Shown here: positions 10,509 through 22,009 of the stretch, one piece after another
Layout of the letters: each line of letters opens with the position of its first letter
How positions within the stretch are numbered: the first letter of the stretch is position 1
Assembly: GCA_009746045.1 (NCBI GenBank)
Contig: RPFO01001643.1
Coordinates: forward strand, 1-62,000
Direction: 5' to 3'
Source: Mesostigma viride
Taxonomy: Eukaryota > Streptophyta > Mesostigmatophyceae > Mesostigmatales > Mesostigmataceae
Length of the DNA stretch: 62,000 nt
Position numbers and translations under genes: made by a program
The notes under the pieces: generated by a model
What the model was told of the DNA's origin: nothing
Databases searched by the model: none
What the model saw: only the letters and a program-made list of their open reading frames with translations

Positions 10509-11245
10509 TTGCCCTTTATACTACGATTATGGTCCGCCAATTGTTCCGCAAACTCTTCCGGCAAACGTTGTCCGTACCCTAGTAGCGCAAAAATCCGAAC
10601 GCACAATTTGTTTCCACAAAATCTTTCAGCAGATCGCGTCCGTAGGCTTTCTAGCGGCCTGTCACCGCGTAGCGTCCGGCACCCAAACTCTTCTAAGACG
10701 GGAACTCAAACAAATACCCCGTGACGACAGTAGTAGTCAGTAAAACAGACTAAAACGGCCGTTACCTGCGCGTAACGGTCCAGAACTCCGAGTTTCTAAG
10801 CTCCGTAGCTATCGACGACGATGCGTGCCAAGTTCAGCTTGAAATTGGCCTAGGCGTTTGGGCCGGACGAGGGAAATTGGCGAGGAAAACGGCGAGGAGA
10901 GGACCGATTCAAGTGGTATTTGGCGGTTGCTGGCAAAAAGTGAGGAATCTGACGGACGGACCTGACGTGCTGACATACCAGGTTTAGTTGCGGTTCGGTT
11001 CAGCCACCGGCTTCCCAAAATAGGCCAGCAACCCGTCCGGCACCATGAGTTTGCATGGAATCGTGGCGTAATCCATGGAATCACAGGCTGTGGCCGGCCG
11101 TACAGGTTCGGCTGTCTTGCTAGTGGGCGGGCTGTGTAAGCGGGAGTGTACGGCTGTGCTGGTACTCGCCGTTGAGGCACAAAAAGCCGTTGAGGCACAG
11201 AATCTGCCAAGTAGCGGGGGTTCGGGGGCGGAGCCCCCGATCTTG
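10509..11245 (+). repeat. 737-family unit 14
   Basis: Standard 737-bp copy. Confidence 0.95.
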
Positions 11246-11983
11246 TTGCCCTTATATACTACTTTTAGGTCGGCCCAATTGTTCCGCAAACTCTTCCGGC
11301 AAACGTTGTCCGTACACGAGTAGCGCAAAAATCCGAACGCACAATTTGTTTCCACAAAATCTTTCAGCAGATCGCGTCCGTAGGCTTTCTAGCGGCCTGT
11401 CACCGCGTAGCGTCCGGCACCCAAACTCTTCTAAGACGGGAACTCAAACAAATACCCCGTGACGACAGTAGTAGTCAGTAAAACAGACTAAAACGGCCGT
11501 TACCTGCGCGTAACGGTCCAGAACTCCGAGTTTCTAAGCTCCGTAGCTATCGACGACGATGCGTGCCAAGTTCAGCTTGAAATTGGCCTAGGCGTTTGGG
11601 CCGGACGAGGGAAATTGGCGAGGAAAACGGCGAGGAGAGGACCGATTCAAGTGGTATTTGGCGGTTGCTGGCAAAAAGTGAGGAATCTGACGGACGGACC
11701 TGACGTGCTGACATACCAGGTTTAGTTGCGGTTCGGTTCAGCCACCGGCTTCCCAAAATAGGCCAGCAACCCGTCCGGCACCATGAGTTTGCATGGAATC
11801 GTGGCGTAATCCATGGAATCACAGGCTGTGGCCGGCCGTACAGGTTCGGCTGTCTTGCTAGTGGGCGGGCTGTGTAAGCGGGAGTGTACGGCTGTGCTGG
11901 TACTCGCCGTTGAGGCACAAAAAGCCGTTGAGGCACAGAATCTGCCAAGTAGCGGGGGTTCGGGGGCGGAGCCCCCGATCTTG
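11246..11983 (+). repeat. 737-family unit 15 (third 5' variant)
   Basis: 738 bp. The first ~40 bases read CCCTTATATACTACTTTTAGG, a third version of the 5' end. The remainder is standard with the ACACGAG variant. It is the last unit before the family switch. Confidence 0.95.
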
Positions 11984-12875
11984 TCCCCTACTAGTAACTA
12001 CGATTTATGAAGCCCGAAAACTTTGGCCGAGGCCGTAGGCCGAAGGTGGGGCCGTCCCCCGCGCCCCCTAGCGCGGGAGCGGACGACGTCCAGGACCGTA
12101 GCGAGATGGCCAATCGCCGTAGTACAAAGAAAATCCCCAAACCTTGGAGATCGAGTCTCAGGAAGTCTGAACGGGTGCTGAAACGCTGAACATGTTCAGA
12201 CTTTTGCGGGCAGGTGGGGCGTCTCGCCAATCCGCGCGGCCTCAGGAATTACGGCGCGTTGACTCTTTTAAACGTCAAACAAATTCTTGGCGAATGGATC
12301 TCTCCTCAAACTTTTCCCAGTTTCCCGTTGCACCACTTTGGACAAGGGGACCAACCGGTGCACGCCGTTTCGAATAACGCGCTCGAGGTTAGGGCCACAA
12401 CGTGAATGGAATGCGATTTTCTGAACGGATGGATCAAATTTGCAGGACGGGTGGAAGGTTCAGAGCCGAACTGGCGTTCAGTCAGGGTGGGGTGAAATAG
12501 TTCAGGCCGAAATTTGGCACATTTTCAATGGAAATACGAACGTAACGAAATTTCCAAGTATCTTCCACCGAAATATCTCTAAAGTATATCGCATGGTATA
12601 ATCGCATGGAAAAAAGTCTTGCTGGGCAGTGGGAACTGGGAATTATTGGCAAAGCGTGCGGCATGCTCGGGGCGAAAAACAAAGTGACGTGCTGCGCGAG
12701 CAATTTTCCTTGTGCTGGCTGGCGATGGCAGGCAACGTAGGCTAGAAAATTGGGATGGGGAATGCGCAGCCATGGTTTTATACGTCAAAATTTTATGTTT
12801 GAAGAGCAAGTGCGAAGTTTTATGAGATGGAGGTGCGTCAACGGAGTGATACCTGCGTGGGAGAGGTCCGTGTCG

Positions 12876-13709
12876 CTATGGCGACCTGGAAATGGAATGT
12901 CGTTGTAGATTTAGGTATTGTAGTATCATGCTTAACTGCTTTACGTATTGGGTGCCTAGTGAAATCAGTTTGCTGTTCGTGGAAGGCTTGGGGTGTGGCC
13001 AACGAGCTTCTGCTGTCGCCACATCATATTGGAAAGAACGCTGGATTTTTTGCCACGGGACGTAAGCGGCGGTGCCGATGGTGAGGCGTTTGTTTCGATG
13101 AGCGGGGTAGTACCTGCTCTCTTTCTGATGCATTTTCATGGTTGCGTTCTTTCCATTTCGCCGAATCCACCTAGTCGCAGCAAAGACATAGCGTAGCAAG
13201 GGTCTGCGTTTTATTTTCTTAGCCGTGCAGGACGCCATCTTCATGGTCCTTCGCATGTCCTGTGCGAACGTCCGTTGCCCAAGGATCTGTGATGCTTTTT
13301 TCTGGAATATACTGGGCGGTGAAAGCCCCTCTGGATGCTTGCCTGGTCACGGGTTTGGGGCGTCATTTACTGCTGTACTGGCTGACATTCATGGTGCTTT
13401 CTGCGTAAGCTGACTTGCTTCGCACGTGGATTTTGACTGGACTGAAGAGCGCGTCTGGTAGCATGTTTACGTGGTGTATAAGGTGATCAATCAACCATTT
13501 GTTTATAGAAGGTGTGACAATAGAAGGTGTGTTATATATTTCTTCATCAAGCATGTCAAAAGTAATCTCCACTCGCTTACAACCTGAATTTTGCTTTGCT
13601 GGGTCTGCTGTGTTTGTGTCTCACTGTGCAGGCTATCCCCTTGGTTGATCAACCAGGTGATTTTTGGTGGCAGCGGGGCCATATACTCTTCTTGGCGTTT
13701 TTCATCCAT
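12876..13709 (-). pseudogene. Decayed minus-strand reading frame in U1
   Basis: Reading the minus strand from ATG 13709: a frame starting MDEKRQEEYMAPLPPKITWL, a second frame containing NKWLIDHLIHHVNMLPDALF, and a third frame of 126 residues ending at 12876. Compared with U5, a 2-base insertion (ATATAACACACC against ATAAAACGCC, near 13545) breaks the first frame into the second. Between U1 and U3 the third frame has three changes in a short stretch, all amino-acid changing, so it is not under present constraint. The family is unrecognised. I read it as the remnant of a gene carried by the unit. Confidence 0.45.
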
Positions 13710-13720
13710 GGCATGTCAAC

Positions 13721-14866
13721 CAACGCATGCATGGCAGCCCCTCCCACACCCACGCACACATGTTAGCTATACCCCACAAACCCACGCATGGATTCCAGCC
13801 ACCCCCCACATGCCCGCATGCATGCCAGCCACCCCACCAATCCACGCACGCATGCCAGCCACCCCCACACCCACGCACGCATGCCAGCCACCCCACAACC
13901 CACTTATGCATTCCAGCAACCCCCACAGCCACTTACGCATGCCAGCCACCCCCCACCCCCACGCACGCATGGCAGCCACCCCACGAACCCACGCACGCGT
14001 GCCAGCCCCCCCTTAAAACCACGCATGCATGGCAGCTCCCCACCACACCCACGCATGCATGCCACTCCCCCCGCCAACCACCCACGCATGCCAGCCCCCC
14101 GACACACGCATGGCAGCCCCCCCCACACCCACGCACGCATGCCAGCCCTACCCCACATGCAGGCATGCATGCCAGCCACCCCCCACACCCACGCATGCAT
14201 GCCAGCCCCTCCCACACCCACGCCCGCATGCCAGCTACCCCACAAACCCACGCATGCATGCCAGCGACCCCCCACATGCACGCATGCATGCCAGCCACCC
14301 CACCAACCCACACACGCGTGCCAGCCCCCCCCTAACCCCACGCATGCATGGCAGCCCCCCACCACACCCACGCATGCATGCCACTCCCCCCCACACCCAC
14401 GCACGCATGCGAGCCCCCCCCACACCCACGCACGCATGCCAGCCCCACCCCACATGCAGGCATGCATGCCAGCCACCCCCCACACCCACGCATGCATGCC
14501 AGCCCCTCCCACACCCACGCCTGCATGCCAGCTACCCCACAAACCCACGCATGCATGCCAGCGACCCCCCACATGCACGCATGCATGCCAGCCACCCCAC
14601 CAACCCACGCACGCATGCCAGCCCATCACAAACCCACTTATGCATGCCAGCCACCCCCCACACCCACGTACGCATGCCAGCCACCCCACACACCCACGCA
14701 CGCATGGCAGCCACCCCACGAACCCTCACACGCGTGCCAGCCCCCCCCTAACCCCACGCATGCATGGCAGCCCCCCACCACACCCACGCATGCATGCCAC
14801 TCCCCCCCCACACCCACGCACGCATGCGAGGCCCCCCACATCCACGCAAGCATGCCAGCCCCCCCC
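13721..14866 (+). repeat. CATGC minisatellite of U1
   Basis: Tandem 28-31 bp monomers of the form CCACGCATGCATGCCAGCC plus a C-rich linker. Several frames on both strands lack stops because monomers contain no TAA, TAG or TGA in most contexts, so the resulting His/Pro/Thr or Gly/Trp/Cys-rich frames are not taken as genes. Confidence 0.95.
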
Positions 14867-14883
14867 ATGAAGTCATAGTGGGC

Positions 14884-14930
14884 ACCACGGAGTCATGCTA
14901 TGATTTAATTTTTTCAATTTAATAATGGGA
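14884..14930 (+). repeat. 47-bp segment present in all units except U5
   Basis: U5 joins GTGGGC directly to ATGACCG at about 35335. U1-type units carry 47 extra bases here, including CGGAGTCATGCTATGAT, which resembles the sequence at 15440-15456. It may be a small insertion or a deletion in U5. Confidence 0.5.
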
Positions 14931-15230
14931 ATGACGGATGGTGCATGTGTGAACAAAGGAATGAAAGGATTGCCACTCAATGAATATTAATTAATGATGA
15001 AAATGGGAGTTTGCATGGGAGTGTTTGGTCCTTATGGCTGGCTTGCAAAAAGCAGTACCCAAATTTCGAAGTATTTGACAGCGAAATATCTGTAAAGTAT
15101 ATCGCATGGTATAATTAATTAATGAATGGTACGCTGAAATTCATTGTGCGGGCTCTCTCTGCATGTGATAAACAATTTTAGCTTTGAGGGCATGCAACAA
15201 GACATGCTAGCATTAAAATGAAATTAGATT

Positions 15231-15454
15231 ATAACATGACTAGTTGGGAGATCATGTACGACATGTAGCATAATTACGTACATGGCCACAATTGTGCCAA
15301 TCAGGGCCCTCCTCTAGGTAGACTGTGCTAGGCAATTACAATTAGACAAATAAGGTCATTCAAAAAGGTTTAATTCTTCACCTACCTCCATCCATCCAGC
15401 AAGGGAATATGTTAGCCAGTGCTACATGATGATCTCCCATCGGAGTCATGTTAT
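15231..15454. repeat. MITE-like inverted-repeat segment (U1)
   Basis: The left arm ATAACATGACTAGTTGGGAG with continuation (15231-15269) is an imperfect inverse of 15421-15454 (GCTACATGATGATCTCCCAT and on to GTCATGTTAT). It encloses about 150 bp of AT-rich DNA. The same structure recurs in the other large units. No clear target duplication is seen, so the class is uncertain. Confidence 0.55.
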
Positions 15455-15470
15455 GATGCGAAATAGTTCA

Positions 15471-15660
15471 GGATAAAATTTGTCAGAATTTCACTGGCGA
15501 TACGAACGTAACGAAATTTCCAAGTATCCGACGCCGAAATATCATTGTTGTATCGAATGGTATGCTGAAATTCATTGTGGTTCTGTCCGAGCTCACAAAT
15601 TTGTCAGAAATTTCATTTTCGATACGAACGTGACGAAATTTCCAAGTATCTCACGCTCGG
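15471..15660 (+). repeat. ~120-bp monomers, two adjacent copies
   Basis: Two related monomers in tandem, each with AATTTGTCAGAATTTCA-like, GATACGAACGT.ACGAAATTT and CCAAGTATC elements. The family also occurs near 12500-12600, 40401-40680 and inside the CACTA-like element of U2. Confidence 0.8.
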
Positions 15661-15898
15661 AGAGCTTCCACGGTGTTGACGGGGAAGGGTCCGTTGCGCG
15701 TGGCGCACGGCGGCGGTTCGTCCCGGTCGGAATCGTCCGCCCGCGCGTCCTCCGTGGAAGGGTCTTGGCGCGTCGCGCGTGCCGGTGCGGTTGGCGCCCA
15801 GAAGGTCGACTATCGGCCTCTGGGCCGCTAGCGGCGAGTCACGTCCTCTCAAGTCGGGGAGGGGGGGCGATAGCCCCCCCTCCCCCATTTTTTTCTTG
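15661..15898 (+). repeat. GC-rich 3' module of U1
   Basis: A GC-rich 240 bp that abruptly follows AT-rich monomers. It contains CTTCCACGG and a distant CCGTGGAAG and ends with the terminal hairpin. Open frames across it differ between units by frameshifts, so no gene is called. Confidence 0.7.
15856..15898 (+). repeat. 3' terminal hairpin and CTTG of U1
   Basis: GGGGAGGGGGGGC (15856-15868) and its exact complement (15873-15885) form a 13-bp stem with a GATA loop. A T-run and CTTG follow, ending at 15898. It resembles a bacterial terminator, but its place at the unit edge points to an element end. Confidence 0.8.
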
Positions 15899-16790
15899 TC
15901 CCCTACTAGTAACTACGATTTATGAAGCCCGAAAACTTTGGCCGAGGCCGTAGGCCGAAGGTGGGGCCGTCCCCCGCGCCCCCTAGCGCGGGAGCGGACG
16001 ACGTCCAGGACCGTAGCGAGATGGCCAATCGCCGTAGTACAAAGAAAATCCCCAAACCTTGGAGATCGAGTCTCAGGAAGTCTGAACGGGTGCTGAAACG
16101 CTGAACATGTTCAGACTTTTGCGGGCAGGTGGGGCGTCTCGCCAATCCGCGCGGCCTCAGGAATTACGGCGCGTTGACTCTTTTAAACGTCAAACAAATT
16201 CTTGGCGAATGGATCTCTCCTCAAACTTTTCCCAGTTTCCCGTTGCACCACTTTGGACAAGGGGACCAACCGGTGCACGCCGTTTCGAATAACGCGCTCG
16301 AGGTTAGGGCCACAACGTGAATGGAATGCGATTTTCTGAACGGATGGATCAAATTTGCAGGACGGGTGGAAGGTTCAGAGCCGAACTGGCGTTCAGTCAG
16401 GGTGGGGTGAAATAGTTCAGGCCGAAATTTGGCACATTTTCAATGGAAATACGAACGTAACGAAATTTCCAAGTATCTTCCACCGAAATATCTCTAAAGT
16501 ATATCGCATGGTATAATCGCATGGAAAAAAGTCTTGCTGGGCAGTGGGAACTGGGAATTATTGGCAAAGCGTGCGGCATGCTCGGGGCGAAAAACAAAGT
16601 GACGTGCTGCGCGAGCAATTTTCCTTGTGCTGGCTGGCGATGGCAGGCAACGTAGGCTAGAAAATTGGGATGGGGAATGCGCAGCCATGGTTTTATACGT
16701 CAAAATTTTATGTTTGAAGAGCAAGTGCGAAGTTTTATGAGATGGAGGTGCGTCAACGGAGTGATACCTGCGTGGGAGAGGTCCGTGTCG

Positions 16791-17624
16791 CTATGGCGAC
16801 CTGGAAATGGAATGTCGTTGTAGATTTAGGTATTGTAGTATCATGCTTAACTGCTTTACGTATTGGGTGCCTAGTGAAATCAGTTTGCTGTTCGTGGAAG
16901 GCTTGGGGTGTGGCCAACGAGCTTCTGCTGTCGCCACATCATATTGGAAAGAACGCTGGATTTTTTGCCACGGGACGTAAGCGGCGGTGCCGATGGTGAG
17001 GCGTTTGTTTCGATGAGCGGGGTAGTACCTGCTCTCTTTCTGATGCATTTTCATGGTTGCGTTCTTTCCATTTCGCCGAATCCACCTAGTCGCAGCAAAG
17101 ACATAGCGTAGCAAGGGTCTGCGTTTTATTTTCTTAGCCGTGCAGGACGCCATCTTCATGGTCCTTCGCATGTCCTGTGCGAACGTCCGTTGCCCAAGGA
17201 TCTGTGATGCTTTTTTCTGGAATATACTGGGCGGTGAAAGCCCCTCTGGATGCTTGCCTGGTCACGGGTTTGGGGCGTCATTTACTGCTGTACTGGCTGA
17301 CATTCATGGTGCTTTCTGCGTAAGCTGACTTGCTTCGCACGTGGATTTTGACTGGACTGAAGAGCGCGTCTGGTAGCATGTTTACGTGGTGTATAAGGTG
17401 ATCAATCAACCATTTGTTTATAGAAGGTGTGACAATAGAAGGTGTGTTATATATTTCTTCATCAAGCATGTCAAAAGTAATCTCCACTCGCTTACAACCT
17501 GAATTTTGCTTTGCTGGGTCTGCTGTGTTTGTGTCTCACTGTGCAGGCTATCCCCTTGGTTGATCAACCAGGTGATTTTTGGTGGCAGCGGGGCCATATA
17601 CTCTTCTTGGCGTTTTTCATCCAT
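16791..17624 (-). pseudogene. Decayed minus-strand frame in U2
   Basis: Identical in structure to the U1 copy, with the same 2-base frameshift and the same stops. Confidence 0.4.
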
Positions 17625-17635
17625 GGCATGTCAAC

Positions 17636-18781
17636 CAACGCATGCATGGCAGCCCCTCCCACACCCACGCACACATGTTAGCTATACCCCACAAACCCAC
17701 GCATGGATTCCAGCCACCCCCCACATGCCCGCATGCATGCCAGCCACCCCACCAATCCACGCACGCATGCCAGCCACCCCCACACCCACGCACGCATGCC
17801 AGCCACCCCACAACCCACTTATGCATTCCAGCAACCCCCACAGCCACTTACGCATGCCAGCCACCCCCCACCCCCACGCACGCATGGCAGCCACCCCACG
17901 AACCCACGCACGCGTGCCAGCCCCCCTTAAAACCACGCATGCATGGCAGCTCCCCACCACACCCACGCATGCATGCCACTCCCCCCGCCAACCACCCACG
18001 CATGCCAGCCCCCCGACACACGCATGGCAGCCCCCCCCACACCCACGCACGCATGCCAGCCCTACCCCACATGCAGGCATGCATGCCAGCCACCCCCCAC
18101 ACCCACGCATGCATGCCAGCCCCTCCCACACCCACGCCCGCATGCCAGCTACCCCACAAACCCACGCATGCATGCCAGCGACCCCCCACATGCACGCATG
18201 CATGCCAGCCACCCCACCAACCCACACACGCGTGCCAGCCCCCCCCTAACCCCACGCATGCATGGCAGCCCCCCACCACACCCACGCATGCATGCCACTC
18301 CCCCCCCACACCCACGCACGCATGCGAGCCCCCCCCACACCCACGCACGCATGCCAGCCCCACCCCACATGCAGGCATGCATGCCAGCCACCCCCACACC
18401 CACGCATGCATGCCAGCCCCTCCCACACCCACGCCTGCATGCCAGCTACCCCACAAACCCACGCATGCATGCCAGCGACCCCCCACATGCACGCATGCAT
18501 GCCAGCCACCCCACCAACCCACGCACGCATGCCAGCCCATCACAAACCCACTTATGCATGCCAGCCACCCCCCACACCCACGTACGCATGCCAGCCACCC
18601 CACACACCCACGCACGCATGGCAGCCACCCCACGAACCCTCACACGCGTGCCAGCCCCCCCCTAACCCCACGCATGCATGGCAGCCCCCCACCACACCCA
18701 CGCATGCATGCCACTCCCCCCCCACACCCACGCACGCATGCGAGGCCCCCCACATCCACGCAAGCATGCCAGCCCCCCCCC
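17636..18781 (+). repeat. CATGC minisatellite of U2
   Basis: Same monomer order as U1 with small differences in C-run length and an additional C-rich boundary near 18300. Confidence 0.95.
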
Positions 18782-19328
18782 ATGAAGTCATAGTGGGCAC
18801 CACGGAGTCATGCTATGATTTAATTTTTTCAATTTAATAATGGGAATGACGGATGGTGCATGTGTGAACAAAGGAATGAAAGGATTGCCACTCAATGAAT
18901 ATTAATTAATGATGAAAATGGGAGTTTGCATGGGAGTGTTTGGTCCTTATGGCTGGCTTGCAAAAAGCAGTACCCAAATTTCGAAGTATTTGACAGCGAA
19001 ATATCTGTAAAGTATATCGCATGGTATAATTAATTAATGAATGGTACGCTGAAATTCATTGTGCGGGCTCTCTCTGCATGTGATAAACAATTTTAGCTTT
19101 GAGGGCATGCAACAAGACATGCTAGCATTAAAATGAAATTAGATTATAACATGACTAGTTGGGAGATCATGTACGACATGTAGCATAATTACGTACATGG
19201 CCACAATTGTGCCAATCAGGGCCCTCCTCTAGGTAGACTGTGCTAGGCAATTACAATTAGACAAATAAGGTCATTCAAAAAGGTTTAATTCTTCACCTAC
19301 CTCCATCCATCCAGCAAGGGAATATGTT

Positions 19329-19915
19329 CACTACATTTCGCCACCGCGGAAACCCAATTTATGCGAGAATGTGGTTCCGTCAATACGGCGGGGGTTACAA
19401 ATTCAATTTCGAAGTTCGGCACCGTCGGATACCAGTAAAGCAACACTTGTTATCTAGAATCGCGCCATTTGGCATCAATTGGCCAGTTCTGAAAATTCGA
19501 TGAAATCTCTAGTCCTTGGTCGAATATTTCCCTCCGATTTGGATGACGAAAATTGAGTACGAATTTCTTAGTACAGTCCACCGTTTAGTTCAGTTCAGTT
19601 TATTCCCACGCCGCTTGCTGACCTGACGGAGGCCAAATTCGTACTGAACACTATCGCAAGTCCGGTCGATACTAAAAATTGCTACTTCCGAGATGTCTGA
19701 CGGAATTCCTGCTAGGTCCATGCTTTGGTACTGGACGGATGCTGAAATTCACTGCGATTCTGTCCGAATGAGGAAAATTGTCAGAAATCTACTCTCGATA
19801 CGAACGTAACGAGAATTTCAAGTATCTGACGCTCGGAGAGCTGCCACCGTTTTCCCCTACTTGACCGAACCACATTCCCCGCTAAAAAAGGTGTCCTAGG
19901 CGGCGAAATGTAGTG
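19329..19915. mobile_element. Non-autonomous CACTA-like DNA transposon (587 bp)
   Basis: Begins CACTACATTTCGCC and ends GGCGAAATGTAGTG: 14 bp perfect, with weaker inverted similarity to about 53 bp, including GAATGTGGTT. It interrupts ATGTTAGCC, which is intact in the other units, and duplicates TT, so the empty site is known. CACTA/EnSpm elements have CACTA ends and 2-3 bp duplications. There is no transposase frame. Its right half (about 19738-19850) carries a diverged copy of the host ~120-bp monomer. Confidence 0.8.
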
Positions 19916-20358
19916 TTAGCCAGTGCTACATGATGATCTCCCATCGGAGTCATGTTATGATGCGAAATAGTTCAGGATAAAATTTGTCAGAATTTCACTG
20001 GCGATACGAACGTAACGAAATTTCCAAGTATCCGACGCCGAAATATCATTGTTGTATCGAATGGTATGCTGAAATTCATTGTGGTTCTGTCCGAGCTCAC
20101 AAATTTGTCAGAAATTTCATTTTCGATACGAACGTGACGAAATTTCCAAGTATCTCACGCTCGGAGAGCTTCCACGGTGTTGACGGGGAAGGGTCCGTTG
20201 CGCGTGGCGCACGGCGGCGGTTCGTCCCGGTCGGAATCGTCCGCCGCGCGTCCTCCGTGGAAGGGTCTTGGCGCGTCGCGCGGGCCGGTGCGGTTGGCGC
20301 CCAGAAGGTCGACTATCGGCCTCTGGGCCGCTAGCGGCGAGTCACGTCCTCTCAAGTC

Positions 20359-20400
20359 GGGGAGGGGGGGCGATAGCCCCCCTCCCCCACTTTTTTCTTG
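20359..20400 (+). repeat. 3' terminal hairpin and CTTG of U2
   Basis: Same GGGGAGGGGGG stem and GATA-type loop as in U1, with one C fewer in the right arm. CTTG ends at 20400. Confidence 0.75.
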
Positions 20401-21164
20401 TCCCCTAATGTAACTACGATTTATGAAGCCCGAAAACTTTGGCCGAGGCCGTAGGCCGAAGGTGGGGCCGTCCCCCGCGCCCCCTAGCGCGGGAGCGGAC
20501 GACGTACAGGACCGTAGCGAGATGGCCAATCGGCGTAGTACAAAGAAAATCCCCAAACCTTGGAGATCGATTCTCGAGTTTCCTGAACGGGTGCTGAAAC
20601 GCTGAACATGTTCAGACTTTTGCGGGCAGGTGGGGCGTCTCGCCAATCCGCGCGGCCTCAGGAATTACGGCACGTTGACTTTTTTAAGCGTCAAACAAGC
20701 TACTGGCGAACCGATATCTGTACTAAAACTTTTCACAGTTTCCCGTTGCACCACTTTGGACGGGGACCAACCGGTGCACGCCGTTTCGAATAACGCGCTC
20801 GAATAACGGCCACAACGTGAATGGAATGCGATTTTCTGAACGCATGGATCAAATTTGCAGGACGGTTGGAAGGTTCAGAGCCGAACTGGCGTTCAGTCAG
20901 GGTGGGGCGAAATAGCAGTGGGAACTGGGAATTATTGGCAAAGCGTGCGGCATGCTCGGGGCGAAAAACAAAGTGACGTGCTGCGCGAGCAATTTTCCTT
21001 GTGCTGGCTGGCGATGGCAGGCAACGTAGGCTAGAAAATTGGGATGGGGAATGCGCAGCCATGGTTTTATACGTCAAAATTTTATGTTTGAAGAGCAAGT
21101 GCGAAATTTTCTGAGCTGGAGGTGCGTCAACGGAGTGATACCTGCGTGGGAGAGGTCCGTGTCG

Positions 21165-21998
21165 CTATGGCGACCTGGAAATGGAATGTCGTTGTAGATT
21201 TAGGTATTGTAGTATCATGCTTAACTGCTTTACGTATTGGGTGCCTAGTGAAATCAGTTTGCTGTTCGTGGAAGGCTTGGGGTGTGGCCAACGAGCTTCT
21301 GCTGTCGCCACATCATATTGGAAAGAACGCTGGATTTTTTGCCACGGGACGTAACCGGCGATGCCGATGGTGAGGCGTTTGTTTCGATGACCGGGGTAGT
21401 ACCTGCTCTCTTTCTGATGCATTTTCATGGTTGCGTTCTTTCCATTTCGCCGAATCCACCTAGTCGCAGCAAAGACATAGCGTAGCAAGGGTCTGCGTTT
21501 TATTTTCTTAGCCGTGCAGGACGCCATCTTCATGGTCCTTCGCATGTCCTGTGTGAACGTCCGTTGCCCAAGGATCTGTGATGCTTTTTTCTGGAATATA
21601 CTGGGCGGTGAAAGCCCCTCTGGATGCTTGCCTGGTCACGGGTTTGGGGCGTCATTTACTGCTGTACTGGCTGACATTCATGGTGCTTTCTGCGTAAGCT
21701 GACTTGCTTTGCACGTGGATTTTGACTGGACTGAAGAGCGCGTCTGGTAGCATGTTTACGTGGTGTATAAGGTGATCAATCAACCATTTGTTTATAGAAG
21801 GTGTGACAATAGAAGGTGTGTTATATATTTCTTCATCAAGCATGTCAAAAGTAATCTCCACTCGCTTACAACCTGAATTTTGCTTTGCTGGGTCTGCTGT
21901 GTTTGTGTCTCACTGTGCAGGCTATCCCCTTGGTTGATCAACCAGGTGATTTTTGGTGGCAGCGGGGCCATATACTCTTCTTGGCGTTTTTCATCCAT
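21165..21998 (-). pseudogene. Decayed minus-strand frame in U3
   Basis: As in U1, with amino-acid-changing substitutions in the downstream frame (Ala to Gly, Thr to Ile, Ala to Gly relative to U1). Confidence 0.4.
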
Positions 21999-22009
21999 GG
22001 CATGTCAAC

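Larger units (their letters stand above)
6834..11983 (+). repeat. 737-bp tandem array, block 2 (7 units)
   Basis: Seven full units continue head to tail to the family switch at 11983/11984. The last unit ends with the usual hairpin (11960-11978) and CTTG (11980-11983) and is followed by the TCCCCT start of the large-unit family. Confidence 0.95.
11984..15898 (+). repeat. Large tandem unit U1 (3915 bp)
   Basis: Starts TCCCCTACTAGTAACTACG directly after the 737-family CTTG and ends at CTTG 15895-15898. Modules in order: 5' module (11984-12600), region with a decayed minus-strand frame (12870-13710), minisatellite (13721-14866), AT-rich module (14867-15470), ~120-bp monomers, GC module and terminal hairpin. 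Nearly identical to U2 apart from C-run and monomer indels in the minisatellite and the insertion in U2. Confidence 0.93.
15899..20400 (+). repeat. Large tandem unit U2 (4502 bp)
   Basis: The first ~2 kb is base-for-base like U1. It differs by minisatellite indels and by a 587-bp CACTA-like insertion at 19329. Confidence 0.93.

Noticed and set aside
308-11983. Ribosomal DNA intergenic spacer repeats
   Set aside because: No rRNA gene sequence occurs in the window, and the array passes directly into another satellite family.
12007-12189. 60-codon plus-strand frame at the start of each large unit
   Set aside because: Basic, Pro/Arg-rich product with no recognisable domain. The frame is changed by small indels in U6-U9. 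Its ATG is part of the conserved 5' terminus.
13721-14866. CRISPR array
   Set aside because: Repeats are contiguous 28-31 bp monomers with shared linkers. There are no unique spacers and no cas genes.
15856-15898. Rho-independent transcription terminator
   Set aside because: The strong stem plus T-run has the right look, but the DNA is eukaryotic and the structure sits exactly at repeat-unit ends. An element terminus explains it better.
15480-15953. 157-codon frame across the monomers, GC module and next unit start
   Set aside because: It runs through the terminal hairpin and a unit boundary and is frameshifted in U2, U7 and U9.
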